Under the pieces are notes generated by a model, which ran no database searches, was not told the DNA's origin, and saw nothing but the letters and a program-made list of their open reading frames with translations. Shown here one piece after another: positions 36,593 through 46,653 of a stretch of DNA of 64,000 bases (its first letter is position 1; each line of letters starts with the position of its first letter). Both the position numbers and the translations under genes were made by a program. This DNA is from Entonaema liquescens (Eukaryota > Ascomycota > Sordariomycetes > Xylariales > Xylariaceae): the NCBI GenBank assembly GCA_902805475.1, contig CADCSX010000007.1:1984001-2048000 (forward strand), given 5' to 3'.

Positions 36593-38041
36593 TTATATGG
36601 CTTGCGTACGCTGTACGAGCCCTGGGGCTCGTATCCAAGTTGAGAACGTCCCCCAGAAATCCTTCCCTGTCACCCCACAAGCCCGGAGGAAACCCTTGAT
36701 GCCTGGTACTTGGTATAACTCATCAAGCGTCTGTGGCAGTGTAGTGACAAGACATTGAAGTGTGTTCTCAGAGACTATGGGGCGAGTAGGTTTCGGGACC
36801 ATCGCCGAAGCCACGCTCTTGACATAGGTATCTAGTTTTTTTCGTAGTAGTTTTTGTTCCTTGCTTAATGGCTTAGGTTCTATCACTTCTTTATCCGCCG
36901 GTTGGAAATTGCGGACTGGCCCAGAATTTGAATCGTGAGTTACGGACGGATTTGTCTCGTGGTCAAGCGTGGGGCTAGCATCCTGTTTTCGTTCTAATTG
37001 CTGGGATACCGGAAGTGTAACTATCGCCTCGGATACTTCTTCGATACTTGGACCATCGTAGTTTTCATGATCTCTCTCGACCGAGGCTTCGGCAGCACTA
37101 TGTCGTGTCTCGTAAACTTCGGGAGATAATTTACTGTCCGGGGCTGGTGGGGGCATAATGATTTCTTTTGAGCGATCCTCATCCTTGATCTGCTCTCGCT
37201 TGGATGATTGATCATCTGGTAGCGGTTGCTGAATATCCTCTGTAGTAGCTGTGGCCACAAGTCCATCAGAAACAGGTGTGTGTTCAGACTTGGACTCGTA
37301 CTCGGCCTCAAATTCTGCAATTATTCTGAGCCAATTAAACCCATACTCGGCTACCTTAGCTATGCCTATACCATGTATATTTAGAAGCTCACGCTGAGTC
37401 GAGGGACGTTGCCAGGCAAGGCTTTCTAGAACCGAGTTAGAGGCAATCATAAACGGGGACCGAGCCTCTTTAGTAGCACAGGCAGCACGATCCGCTCCTA
37501 GACGCTTGTATAACTCCTTGAATGAATCAGATTTCGGTTGCTTCCGGATGGTGTCTCTTTGCCGAGGACGAGGAGTCTCCTTTGCGGTCTCCTTTGCGGT
37601 CTCCTTTGCGGTCTCCTTCGCAGCCTGATTTGCAGCCTCAGGCTCTATAGTGCTCTCCTTGGGGTGCTCAGCAATATCTTGTGCAATGATATTTAACCAT
37701 TCATCGCCATATGCCTTAACCTTTCGGTCTCCGATGCCATTCACCTTTAAGAGCTGCTCCTTATCAGTTGGGCGGTCCTTGGCCAGTTGCTCTAGGGTTT
37801 TGTTTGTAGCAATTATGCAGGCGGCTATATCCTTTTCTGTAGCAAGCCTCTTACGATGCTGGACCAGCAGTCTGAACAGCTTATGCCACATTTCTGGCTT
37901 CGATGAGTCTTTAAGCTTAGGGCCTGCTATATGACGGGTTTCCCCTGTTAGTGGATGGAATGATGGTTCCGTTATGTCTGCATTGTCATGACCTACTTTG
38001 CTTCCGAAAGAACCGGAAGTGGATGTATTTTTGGTGGCCAT
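36593..38041 (-). CDS. free-standing protein with three HRDC domains
   Basis: One exon of 482 codons. Three helical HRDC (helicase and RNase D C-terminal) repeats are visible: about 50-122 (EMWHKLFRLLVQHRKRLA ... LLKVNGIGDRKVKAYG), 172-245 (FKELYKRLGADRAACA ... LLNIHGIGIAKVAEYG) and 395-472 (LRKKLDTYVKSVASAM ... LYQVPGIKGFLRACG). The first two keep the helix-hairpin NGIG/HGIG turn; the third is diverged. Between domains 1 and 2 a four-fold AKET repeat (141-156) is encoded by a 12-bp tandem repeat. Domains 2 and 3 are joined by an acidic, disordered linker. HRDC domains bind nucleic acid in RecQ helicases and RNase D/Rrp6 nucleases, but no helicase or 3'-5' exonuclease motif is present here. 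It may be a RecQ or Rrp6 accessory or derivative; function unknown. Confidence 0.88.
   Translation of the reverse strand: MATKNTSTSGSFGSKVGHDNADITEPSFHPLTGETRHIAGPKLKDSSKPEMWHKLFRLLVQHRKRLATEKDIAACIIATNKTLEQLAKDRPTDKEQLLKVNGIGDRKVKAYGDEWLNIIAQDIAEHPKESTIEPEAANQAAKETAKETAKETAKETPRPRQRDTIRKQPKSDSFKELYKRLGADRAACATKEARSPFMIASNSVLESLAWQRPSTQRELLNIHGIGIAKVAEYGFNWLRIIAEFEAEYESKSEHTPVSDGLVATATTEDIQQPLPDDQSSKREQIKDEDRSKEIIMPPPAPDSKLSPEVYETRHSAAEASVERDHENYDGPSIEEVSEAIVTLPVSQQLERKQDASPTLDHETNPSVTHDSNSGPVRNFQPADKEVIEPKPLSKEQKLLRKKLDTYVKSVASAMVPKPTRPIVSENTLQCLVTTLPQTLDELYQVPGIKGFLRACGVTGKDFWGTFSTWIRAPGLVQRTQAI
37563..37623. repeat. 12-bp in-frame tandem repeat inside the HRDC gene
   Basis: The minus strand reads GCAAAGGAGACC-type units about four times, coding AKET each time. 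The repeat number may vary between strains. Confidence 0.9.
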
Positions 38042-38638
38042 AATGATGTTTTATTTGATTGACTGTTACCCCAAGCCTCGACATCCGTATCGTATAGCAA
38101 CTATACATCGCCTAAGTAACGGGTATGCAACTGGATTAGGATTAGAATAGAGTCTCTTTTAACAGAAGCTGTTATATTTCGTACCTAAGTACCTCATATG
38201 ATATTACCTATCTCCTACTTGCTTGAAGCGAAACCATTGATGTAACCTTGAAGATAGTATTTATAAATGCCCATTTAGGGGCTCATAGTAGAAGTATGAG
38301 GTAGCACTCATATCAGATAATAATTTGAATTAGGTGCATAAACAGGGAAATATGTCGAGAACAAATATGGATTAATACATATCGTCATTTAAAGCATATA
38401 CCTATGCTACTGTAAGATGTATGTACCTAGGTAGGTACCCTCATACTGCTAAATTGATAAGCGATAGGTAAACACTGAAGCGCGGCTGCAATTTAGCCTC
38501 GTCGCTTCATCTTGCAAGTTACGTCCATCTCTCTTTCATCCCTTCTCAATTGACCCATCTCAAAACACATATTACTGCTTTTTCTTCTCGAATTTCTCAA
38601 ATATCATACCAGCGTATTCCACGTCGAGTTCCTTCAAT
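38042..38638. promoter_or_regulatory. 597-bp bidirectional promoter region (HRDC gene / swd2)
   Basis: The two genes diverge from this region, so both promoters must lie in it. It contains a perfect TACCTAGGTA at 38424-38433 and pyrimidine-rich sequence (38526-38590) just ahead of the swd2 ATG. No TATA box can be assigned with confidence. Confidence 0.5.
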
Positions 38639-39933
38639 ATGGCATCCACGCCAATGGATCTCGACGTTCCCGACAACTCGTCACCTGCTAACGGCACGCC
38701 ATCCACCTCCCTCAACATCACCCGCACTCTAGGTGGTGGTCTACCTAGCACATCCGCTATCTCCGACATCGTGCCTAATTTCAGACCTACAAAGGTAATC
38801 TTTCTCGCTCATCCCTGCAGTATAAGAACATCTATTCACGCGAATTATAGCTATTCAGGCGCGATGATATTAAAGAGGGACGACAACAACCCTTTATTCT
38901 CAGTCTCGATTACGATGATCCCGGCGAGCTTTTGATGACGTCCGAGAGCGATGAAACTATCCAGATCTACAAGGTTCGAGAAGGCCGCCACGATAAACAG
39001 CTCCTTAGCAAGAAATACGGAGTCAAACACGCCAAGTTCACGCACAATAGCTCTAGTATAATATACGCGAGCACAAAGCAGAACGGTTTGAACACCATAA
39101 ACCTGGTACTTTGCCGTTGGTTTGCAGCCTACTGACAATGTCGCTATACAGATGCGATCCGATACCTGACGACTCACGACAATGCATTTATACGCTATTT
39201 CGAAGGCCACCAGGCTGCCGTTACCTGTTTGGCAATGCATCCCGGCAACGACGATTTCATCTCTTGTAGCAAGGACAATACCATACGGTTATGGAATTCC
39301 GGAACGAAGAACGAGACCGGAATTCTATATCTGAATACACCGTATCTTGCGGCTTTCGATCCGAGTGGACAAGTCTTCGCTGTAGCATCGCCAAGCAGCG
39401 GCATGGTCTTACTCTATGACCATCGAAAATTCGATAAAGCACCATTCGCAGAATTCGACATCGTGGAGGCAGGCGCCTCAGTTGATCCTCACCATATTAT
39501 GCAAGGCTGGACTACGTTAGAGTTTGCCAATGACGGCCGCTCTATTTTACTGGGCACGAAGGGAGGAGGTCATTTTCTATTGGACTCATTCAACGGCAGT
39601 CTAAAAGCATACTTACGAAAAACCGAGGGCGGAAGTAACAGGTTGGCACCCGGTGAGGAATACTTGCTCAATGGGGGTGGCCCGAGTGGCTCCAACGTGG
39701 AAAGTAGCGGTGACTGCTGCTTCACACATGACGGAAGATTCGTTCTCGGTGGCGGGAGAAAGGGAGTTATGGTATGGGACACACTAGGTAATCCAACTGA
39801 TAAGATCTTGGATCCAGTTCACGTGCTAGAAGACGAGAGACCCGCGGCGGTTGTGGCTATCAACCCTCGATTCAACTTTTTTGCCTCAGCAGACCAAGAC
39901 TTAGTTTTTTGGTTGCCGGATCCGCATGCCTAG
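38639..39933 (+). CDS. swd2: WD40 protein Swd2, COMPASS / CPF subunit
   Basis: Exons 38639-38794, 38851-39085 and 39152-39933 give 390 residues (GTAATC...TATAG and GTTTGA...TACAG). After a short Ser/Pro-rich N-terminus come NFRPTK, RRDDIKEGRQQPFILSLDYDDPGELL, SESDETIQIY, KKYGVKHAKFTH, YFEGHQAAVTCLAMHP, FISCSKDNTIRLWNSG, NTPYLAAFDPSGQVFAVA and GRFVLGGGRKGVMVWD. These are WD40 blades in the order seen in Swd2/WDR82. In yeast Swd2 couples H2B ubiquitination to Set1/COMPASS H3K4 methylation and also sits in the cleavage/polyadenylation factor. Nuclear location is expected. All conserved blades are in frame. Confidence 0.93.
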
Positions 39934-40664
39934 GAGGCAACCGAAGACCAATCTGTCAATAATGACCTGTTAACATCTGGCGCGGGTGGCGTGGGCATGA
40001 ATGAAGATGATGACCAGCCAACGGAAGGTGAAGAGGAATCCATCACCAGGTAGTAGTGAAAAGGAAGTGAGGATGCGGCAGGCCTAGGCACGGAAGATAC
40101 CCCATTTTGCATTGCGAAAGGCGTCTAAAAGGACTTCGTCTCAACGACTTCTTATTTACCTATAGAGATGACTACTACTTTACACATAATATAAAGTTTT
40201 GACCTGCCTTACAATATGGGAAGAGAGACTGATGAGTAGTATATCTACGCTTACCTAGGTAGGTAGAAACCTTTATAAAAAAAAAAAGGTACCTAGATAT
40301 AACGGTTCTAAATTCCCTATATTACCTACCTAGGTAAATATGCAATTATGAAGTAAGCGTATTGCTTGTTAAATGAGGCTGGAACTACCCCGCGACCCTG
40401 ACTAGAGCTCCAGATCCTTGCTTAAAGCTGTATGGACCCCACATCGTCTATCGCCCCCACTTTGCCAACACCAAACTTCATCGTCACTCGATTGGGCGAA
40501 AGTTGCCAAAATTCAAGTCTAGCTCCACAATCAATTCCGACGACACAAGATCGCATATTACGACTATCATACTGATTATAAGCTGTCTTGATAGTAATTA
40601 CCTTAGTGACGCATACACACATATAAATAACGTTCAGTCCGCAACAAAGCGGCACTCACTCGCG
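39934..40664. other. tandem intergenic region upstream of srp9
   Basis: It contains two copies of TACCTAGGTA (40252-40261, 40327-40336) flanking a poly-A tract at 40279-40289. It carries the srp9 promoter. No gene is seen. Confidence 0.6.
40252..40336. repeat. paired TACCTAGGTA palindromes 75 bp apart
   Basis: Perfect 10-bp palindromes at 40252-40261 and 40327-40336. Other perfect copies lie at 34145-34154, 38424-38433 and 54885-54894; none falls in an annotated exon. Confidence 0.9.
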
Positions 40665-41330
40665 ATGCCGTACTACGCCACCAGCCAGGAATGGCTACAC
40701 CAGTCATCACTACTCCTCGAAGCGCGACCAACTACCGTACGTCCATCCATGCATATCTTCACTTCACTCTCCATTCCCAACCTCACCTATCCTTATAAAC
40801 AACTATCCCATCACTCACGTACAAGAAAAAAGACCACATGCCTAACTAACTAACTAACTAACTAACCCCGTCTTCCCCCCACAGACGCGCATAACAACCA
40901 AATACCACATCTCCAAGCCCAAACCCCGACGATCCAAAAGTCTACCTCTTCCTTCTCTACTTCTTCTCCAGCCACTACCGACACCACTCCCACCGCCCCC
41001 CGCGGCTCCCTCACCCTCAAGACGTACGACCCCTACTCCGGCTCGTGCCTCAAGTACCGCACCACCAAGGCCGCCGAAGTATCGCGTCTGATCCAGAGCC
41101 TGGGCCGTCCGCTCGCCGCCCGCATGGCCGCGCTGCCGCTCCCCGACGCCGCCGACGAGGTCATGGCCGATGTAGCGCCGCTGGCGCAGGGCACGCCTGC
41201 GGAGGAGAAGAGGGGGGAGGACGTGGTGCCGCCGGTGGCTGGTGGTGGAAAGGGTCAGGCACAACAACAGGCGCAGGGAGGTGGTGGTGGTGGTAGTGGG
41301 AAGGGGAAGAAGAAGCGTGGGAAGAAATAA
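40665..41330 (+). pseudogene. srp9: signal recognition particle subunit SRP9 with a 1-nt frameshift
   Basis: Exon 1 is 40665-40736 (MPYYATSQEWLHQSSLLLEA), intron 40737-40884 (GTACGT...CCACAG), exon 2 40885-41330. Exon 2 opens in phase 0 with TRITTKYHISKPKPRRSK, the conserved SRP9 strand after the first helix. The second conserved block, GSLTLKTYDPYSGSCLKY then RTTKAAEVSRLIQSLGR, is in the next frame. Exon 2 is 446 nt where 447 are needed. A lost A in the A4 run at 40936-40939 would repair it, giving about 172 residues with a Lys-rich C-terminus. SRP9 (Srp21 in yeast) binds the Alu end of SRP RNA for translation arrest at the ER. An alternative donor at 40741 avoids the shift but destroys the conserved TRITTKY block. 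It is most likely a sequence error. Confidence 0.83.
40842..40866 (+). repeat. (CTAA)n repeat inside the srp9 intron
   Basis: Six consecutive CTAA units end 18 nt before the acceptor. Each junction makes a perfect fungal branch-site CTAAC. Confidence 0.92.
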
Positions 41331-42082
41331 GGGTGTGGTGAATGGATGAGGGAGAAGATTAAAATAATTGGACAAGTTGGTCTTGGGTTGTATGAGATTC
41401 TGAAGGGAAAGCTAGTTCCTTGCATTGACTAGATCACAGCATTGCCACCGTACAAGATCACTCTAGAGTTGGGATTTTATTAAAAAAGCTTGGTCAAATG
41501 GCAAAGTTCAAAAGAGATGCCCAACATTTGGGCTCATACTATTGAGGAACCTTAGATATAAACATAGCAATAAAGCACATTCGCGAATCATATCACCAAA
41601 TCACAAGACCAATTTAGTATGAGGTGTTCATCAATTGCATCAATTGAACTATCACTACGTCCGCGTCGCATGCATCAAGTCATTTAACCCCGTCCCTCCA
41701 TCCGTTCATTCGGAGCCGATTGTTTGTTATGTTCATTCCTCCGCGAGCCATCTCCTTTACTATAAGATGGCCAGCAACGCCCCAACGCCCTGTAATGATG
41801 ACCGTATCGTGACAGATAAAAAGGGAAAAAATCGGGCTGATCCAACGGGAGACTACCCAGTTGATAGATCCGACCCGCAACCGTACCGCCGAGGCAACTG
41901 CTCGCCGGTCTATGGCGTTGTATTATAGAGTCCTCTAAGCTCTACCCAGTAGAAGTGGTGTTGAGGGCAAGAGCGTGAATATAGTATTACACGGGGGCGG
42001 ATCTAGTTTAGAATGAGAGAAGGGGGTATCGAAAAAAAGACGCAAGAGAAAGAGTCGTGAGACTACTAAGTTGGCGAGAAGC
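41331..42082. other. convergent intergenic region srp9 / rnr2
   Basis: It serves the 3' ends of both genes. A frame at 41635-41928 has no recognisable domain and opens with a non-family start. Confidence 0.55.
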
Positions 42083-43512
42083 TTAAAAGTCATCGTCGAA
42101 GGTGAAGTCGCCTCCGTTCTCTCCTTCTCCAGGTGTGGCTACGTCTTCATTCGATACGTTCTTCTTGGTGCTGGCCATAACACCTGCCTTCTGGTAGTCA
42201 CCGACACGCTTCTCGAAGAAGTTGGTCTTGCCACCGAGGGAGATGTTCTCCATGAAATCGAAGGGGTTGGAAGAACGGTAGACCTTCTCGTTGCCAAGAG
42301 CGACCAGTAGGCGGTCGGCAACAAACTCGATGTACTGCTTCATCAAGTTGGAGTTCATGCCCAGCAGAGCACAGGGCAGAGCCTCCGTCAGGAATTCCTG
42401 CTCGATGGCGACAGCATCTGTGATGATCTTCTCAATGACATCCTTGCCGGGGCGGTTCTTTAGGTGTGTGAACAATAGGCAGGCGAAGTCGGTGTGCAGA
42501 CCCTCGTCACGAGAGATGAGCTCGTTGGAGAAGGTAAGACCGGGCATCAGACCACGCTTCTTCAACCAGAAGATGGAGGCGAAGGCACCACTGAAGAAGA
42601 TACCCTCAACAGCAGCGAAGGCAATTAGACGCTGAGCAAAAGTAGAGTTCTTGTCAGAGATCCATTGCAGAGCCCAGTCGGCCTTCCGGCGAATGCAGGG
42701 AACTAGACAAGGGTTAGTCACGTGGTAGTCGACTGGAAATTCATATTCAACTCACTAGTATCAATGGCATTGAAGAGATGGGTCTTCTGGGCAGGCTCCT
42801 TGATGTAGGTGTCAATGAGTAGGGTAAGTCTCAGAGTGGATGTTCTCCATCATGATCTGGAAACCGTAGAAGCATCGCGCTTCGGGGATTTGAACCTCGC
42901 CACTGAATCGCTCAACTAAATTCTCGTTGACAATGCCGTCCGAGGCGGCGAAGAAGGCAAGAATATGGGAGACGAAGAACTTCTCATCATCATTCAGTCT
43001 GTTATTCCAGTCGTGGAGATCCTTGGACAAGTCGATCTCTTCGGCAGTCCAGAAGGAAGCCTCATGCTTCTTGTACATCTGCCAGATCTGTGGGGTGAAA
43101 AGTCAATTAGTATATGACGCGTTAAAAAAACACTTTACGCGTCCAAGGCGCGTTACTCACCTCATGGTACTTGATAGGGAACAGAACAAATCGCTGAGGG
43201 TTCTCTTGTAGGATAGGCTCATCGGCCTCCTCAGGTCGAATGGTAGGGGCGACTGCAGTCTTCTCTTCCTCCTTTTTTTGAACTTGGTGTGAATCGATCT
43301 CTTGGGCGAGGGCATCAATGTTAGAGTCGAAAGGCGCATTCTCCTTGCCAGCGGAGAAGTCAAGCTTCTTAACCGGAGAGTCCATCTTCAATGATTCCAT
43401 GGCAGAGGCAGCCTATTTAATATAACGGGTTAGCAATCATTGCTCGAGGTAGCATTTAAAAACAAGAGGCGACGCCACATACCTTCTTAGAGGGAGTGAT
43501 GTTAGCAGCCAT
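42083..43512 (-). pseudogene. rnr2: ribonucleotide reductase small subunit (R2) with a 2-nt frameshift in exon 3
   Basis: Exons 43512-43483 (MAANITPSKK), 43412-43161, 43087-42756 and 42702-42083 would give 411 residues. R2 features are in place: PIKYHE/IWQMYKKHEASFWTAEEIDL with the first carboxylate ligands, FFAASDGIVNENL, EARCFYGFQIMMENIHSETY (iron ligands and the Glu/His pair), RRKADWALQW, RLIAFAAVEGIFFSGAFASIFWLKKRGLMPGL, SRDEGLHTDFA, and the C-terminal FTFDDDF that docks to the large subunit. After HSETY the sequence leaves frame at 42823: CTACTCATTGAC (LLID) needs two more bases before it. Exon 3 is 332 nt where 334 fit. The subunit makes the tyrosyl radical for dNTP synthesis and is essential, so the shift is probably a sequence error. 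Confidence 0.9.
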
Positions 43513-43604
43513 TGTGATGATGTGAGGTTGGAAGTAGGGATTGCAATTGTAGATTGGACAAGGGAGTGACAATTGACTTGCAGTGATCACCGAGTTGGAT
43601 AATC

Positions 43605-43610
43605 ACGCGT
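43605..43610. promoter_or_regulatory. ACGCGT (MCB-like) element upstream of rnr2
   Basis: A perfect MluI cell-cycle box 93 bp upstream of the rnr2 ATG. In yeasts MBF binds this element to drive G1/S expression of RNR genes; its use here is inferred. Confidence 0.55.
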
Positions 43611-43710
43611 AAAGTGGAAGTTATGTATCGTTGTTGATGAGATGCAGGACAACAAGCCTGTTTAAAACTCGTCGGATCCAAGATCTTTTAAAAGCTGTCT
43701 CTCGCCGAGT

Positions 43711-43716
43711 CACGTG
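43711..43716. promoter_or_regulatory. CACGTG E-box-like palindrome upstream of rnr2
   Basis: A perfect CACGTG about 200 bp upstream of rnr2, between the two ACGCGT elements. bHLH factors bind this core; no direct evidence here. Confidence 0.35.
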
Positions 43717-43777
43717 TTGAAATTAACTGGGGTCGACGCGATTAAAAACGCGACTAAACACCCCGCCACTTTTTTTC

Positions 43778-43783
43778 ACGCGT
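43778..43783. promoter_or_regulatory. second ACGCGT (MCB-like) element upstream of rnr2
   Basis: Perfect ACGCGT at about -266, with a half-matching ACGCGA at 43748-43753 nearby. A further ACGCGT at 43137-43142 lies in rnr2 intron 2. Confidence 0.5.
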
Positions 43784-44678
43784 TGTCCAGGGGTTACAGC
43801 TAGTTGCAACTTCCACTATGAAAAAAAAGTATCCACGCAGTACCAAGGTACAGTACAAGGTACTAAAACATTTGTAAGGGGTGATTTGCTACAATTGACC
43901 TATAATTGGCCCTGCAGCTAAACCCAGCTGTTCTTTTTTTTTTCTTGGGAATGCAGGAGATTTCGGCCAACTAGGTCCTCTCGGCACTGGCTTCATGTGT
44001 CACAAAACAGGGATATCGACGCCAACTAGGATTATCAGATCACAGTCATCAGATAAACAAGCAACCTAAAGGGGTATGGGTTAAGATCCCTAGTTCGTAG
44101 CTGATTCAAGATCAGCTAATGATTACTCGTCATTGCGAATCATCATGGATTTTGGGCGGTTTTGGCGTCTTGAGTCCGGGCCTAATATCGGTCTTCTAGA
44201 CTGTTGCCCCTCGGATTACGAGCCATACCATACAAACCCAGTATTATACATACGATAGTTGGGTTATGTCTTCCAACACAGTATTGAGTTGTAATGATTC
44301 GGAGTAACAGACGGAGTAACATGGCTGGTTGTTTCATTTATTCCCATTAATTGTCTTATAAAATCTAGCACTGGCCCCCCCCCCATTATGACATAATATT
44401 TGTAAGGTATCATGATATCGTCTATTCGTCCATCTTTCTTGTTGCACCTAAACCTGCTATGCTCACTTTACATTATGAATTATCAAGCCGTCCTTTTTGC
44501 AATAATCAAAACACAGGTAAAAGCCAATGCCCGACTTTTCGTAAATGGTGAACGGACTCATATGGAACAACCAAGCTCGTCGTAGCGTGACGCGTAGAGT
44601 GTAAAAGCCCCTCCAAAGTAATTAACGCGATCCGATTTCCTTAATTGAACCCCACAGTTTGCGGTTGTTAGCGGGTCC

Positions 44679-45663
44679 CTAATTCCGTCTACCAGCCTCG
44701 ATATCAGCTGGACGAGATCTCTGGCTACCTAACCCAAAGAAACTTCTGCTCGAGCCTCCTCTTCGATCGTTATGTACCCTTGCTTGAGCGGGCTGCGACG
44801 GTTGGGTCCATTCGGATGCGACACCACTTTCCTGGGGAACATGGTCTGTTCGTGATTGACCAGCGGACCTCTCACCCCGACGCGTAGCTCGAGACGACGC
44901 GTGCTCAGGTGACCCCGAATTATATCTATCGAACTCGGCCGGGTCGCTAGGGTCCACATCTGGCACCGGTAATTTGCTAGCGCGAAGATTCTTCTTGCCT
45001 TTCTTTCGCAGGTAATCCTCTAATGCCACCGCGTTGCGCGTGTTGGCAAGAATGACGGCATCGGCAATGTCTCCGACAAATGGGACCAACCCAGCGATGA
45101 GGTCTATAAATACCAAGACGTACATCCAAGCCCATATATTAAAAGGAAGCCCTCCTTCGACCTGCTTAGCGGTTCGAACGACCATCACTGCGAGTAGAGC
45201 ATCCACCACGTCCCCGGCGCTAATAAGTGTTTTCGTCAGTACGCGATCATATATCGAAAAGGAGCAGATCCACTTACAAAGGGAAGAGCCCTATAATACT
45301 ACCCCAACCAAACTTCAACCCCATAAAACTACCAAAGCTCATATCCAGCCGGTATGCTCGTCTTTTCACCTTGGTTAAGATCTTCGCATCGTGCTCCGAA
45401 AGGCCAGGCGGCAACGCCTTGCGGACCCTCTTAACTTTTCCCGTCGGGGTGCCATCAAGTCTTGTCGCAGGAACTTGCTCGAAGTACGGGTCCTTTAATT
45501 TATGCGTGTTAGTAAAGCCTGCAAACCCATCCCAATGGCAGCTCTATGATTCCAAGTGAATAACGGTAAGAAAAATGGTGTCGCTTACCTCCGCTCCAAA
45601 TTGGTTCCCCGCCGTCTCTTTGAGTATCTTTTTAGATACGAATTTCGCTATAACACCCGCCAT
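44679..45663 (-). CDS. DUF4112 family membrane-associated protein
   Basis: Exons 45663-45589, 45492-45278 and 45219-44679 give 276 residues (GTAAGC...TAAAG and GTAAGT...ATTAG). It starts MAGVIAKFVSKKILKETAGN, typical of the ascomycete family. Two hydrophobic helical hairpins contain the family signatures: FGWGSIIGLFPFAGDVVDALLAVMVV and, after FNIWAWM, LIAGLVPFVGDIADAVILANTRN. The repeated P-F-x-GD-x-x-DA motif defines DUF4112. The C-terminal 100 residues are Ser/Arg-rich and probably disordered. Molecular function is not known. All three exons are needed to complete the first motif. Confidence 0.9.
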
Positions 45664-46653
45664 CTCGTTCTCAGGATTAAAGTTGAATTAATTGTGTAGC
45701 AGTAGGGAATTCGAGGAGGTCAGGGGAAATGTCGATTAAATAAGTAAGGCGCAGTTGTCGTATCGTCCAGCGAAAATAAAATGGTTGGCCAACTATGAAA
45801 TGCTAACCCTCAATTGTTAGTCGACTGTTTGGTGCGTATTCGCAACTGAGGTCACTTTCGAAACATTAAACTCTCCCTCAATTATAAGAATAAAGGGAAG
45901 ATTGAAAGGCTTTTATTTATTGAAACTTGTACTGACAACCAACGAGACAATGGCGGTCTAACTAGGTACATACGTAACCCTGAATGTGGTTGTGACGTTT
46001 TTCAAGTTTTCCGTTGGTGATTGGTGTTGTTATGCGCCCATACGAGAGGTAGCCAAGTCATACAAGTCAGAGAAGTGATGATGTCAAACCACAGATTAAA
46101 TGCATTAATCCAGTTAAGGTTAATCGATCTACCGTGCTTTATGCGCAACATGTAGGTAGAGATCCCTGTCTTTCCGGTGGCAGTCAAGTTGAGGTACCCT
46201 TGTACAGCTTCTTCCGGTCTTCAATGTTAATGTGGTTAATGTGGCTAGTGGCGCAGCTATTCAGCCACACTTGCCTAGAACTCCAATTCACATCTAGATC
46301 TCCTGGTGTCTCCAGAATAAGTACATACCTCTTATCAACATTATATGTACGGTTCCTGAGGCCTCCCATTTCAACATGACATTCTCATACCGGAAATCAA
46401 TTAGGTTAGGGTGAACGGCAAGTCCGGTAAGATATTTCTTTAGTTTTCAACAACACCAAAAGGAACTGACCTAAAGGTTGGTTTTACCTAATACGATTAA
46501 CCTATTGTCTATTATCTATCCTATTGTCTAGCATTCGCTTTTATGGGAGTATTTCCCCTTTCCGTCTATCCGTTTCGCTCATGAATGATATTTTTAGCCA
46601 CCAAAGCCGTGATCCTCAGGAAGCGTAGTCAGTCGCTTCAATCTTGGACCTTT
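45664..46653. other. intergenic, no supported gene
   Basis: Nothing recognisable is seen. Overlapping short frames at 46002-46379 on both strands lack any domain. Confidence 0.55.

Larger units (their letters stand above)
43513..44678. other. intergenic, rnr2 promoter and 3' region of DUF4112 gene
   Basis: Apart from the ACGCGT/CACGTG cluster, nothing gene-like is seen. A run of nine C occurs at 44375-44383. Confidence 0.6.

Noticed and set aside
40737..40740. Alternative srp9 donor four bases downstream to avoid a frameshift
   Set aside because: It restores length but discards the conserved TRITTKYHISK block directly after the intron.
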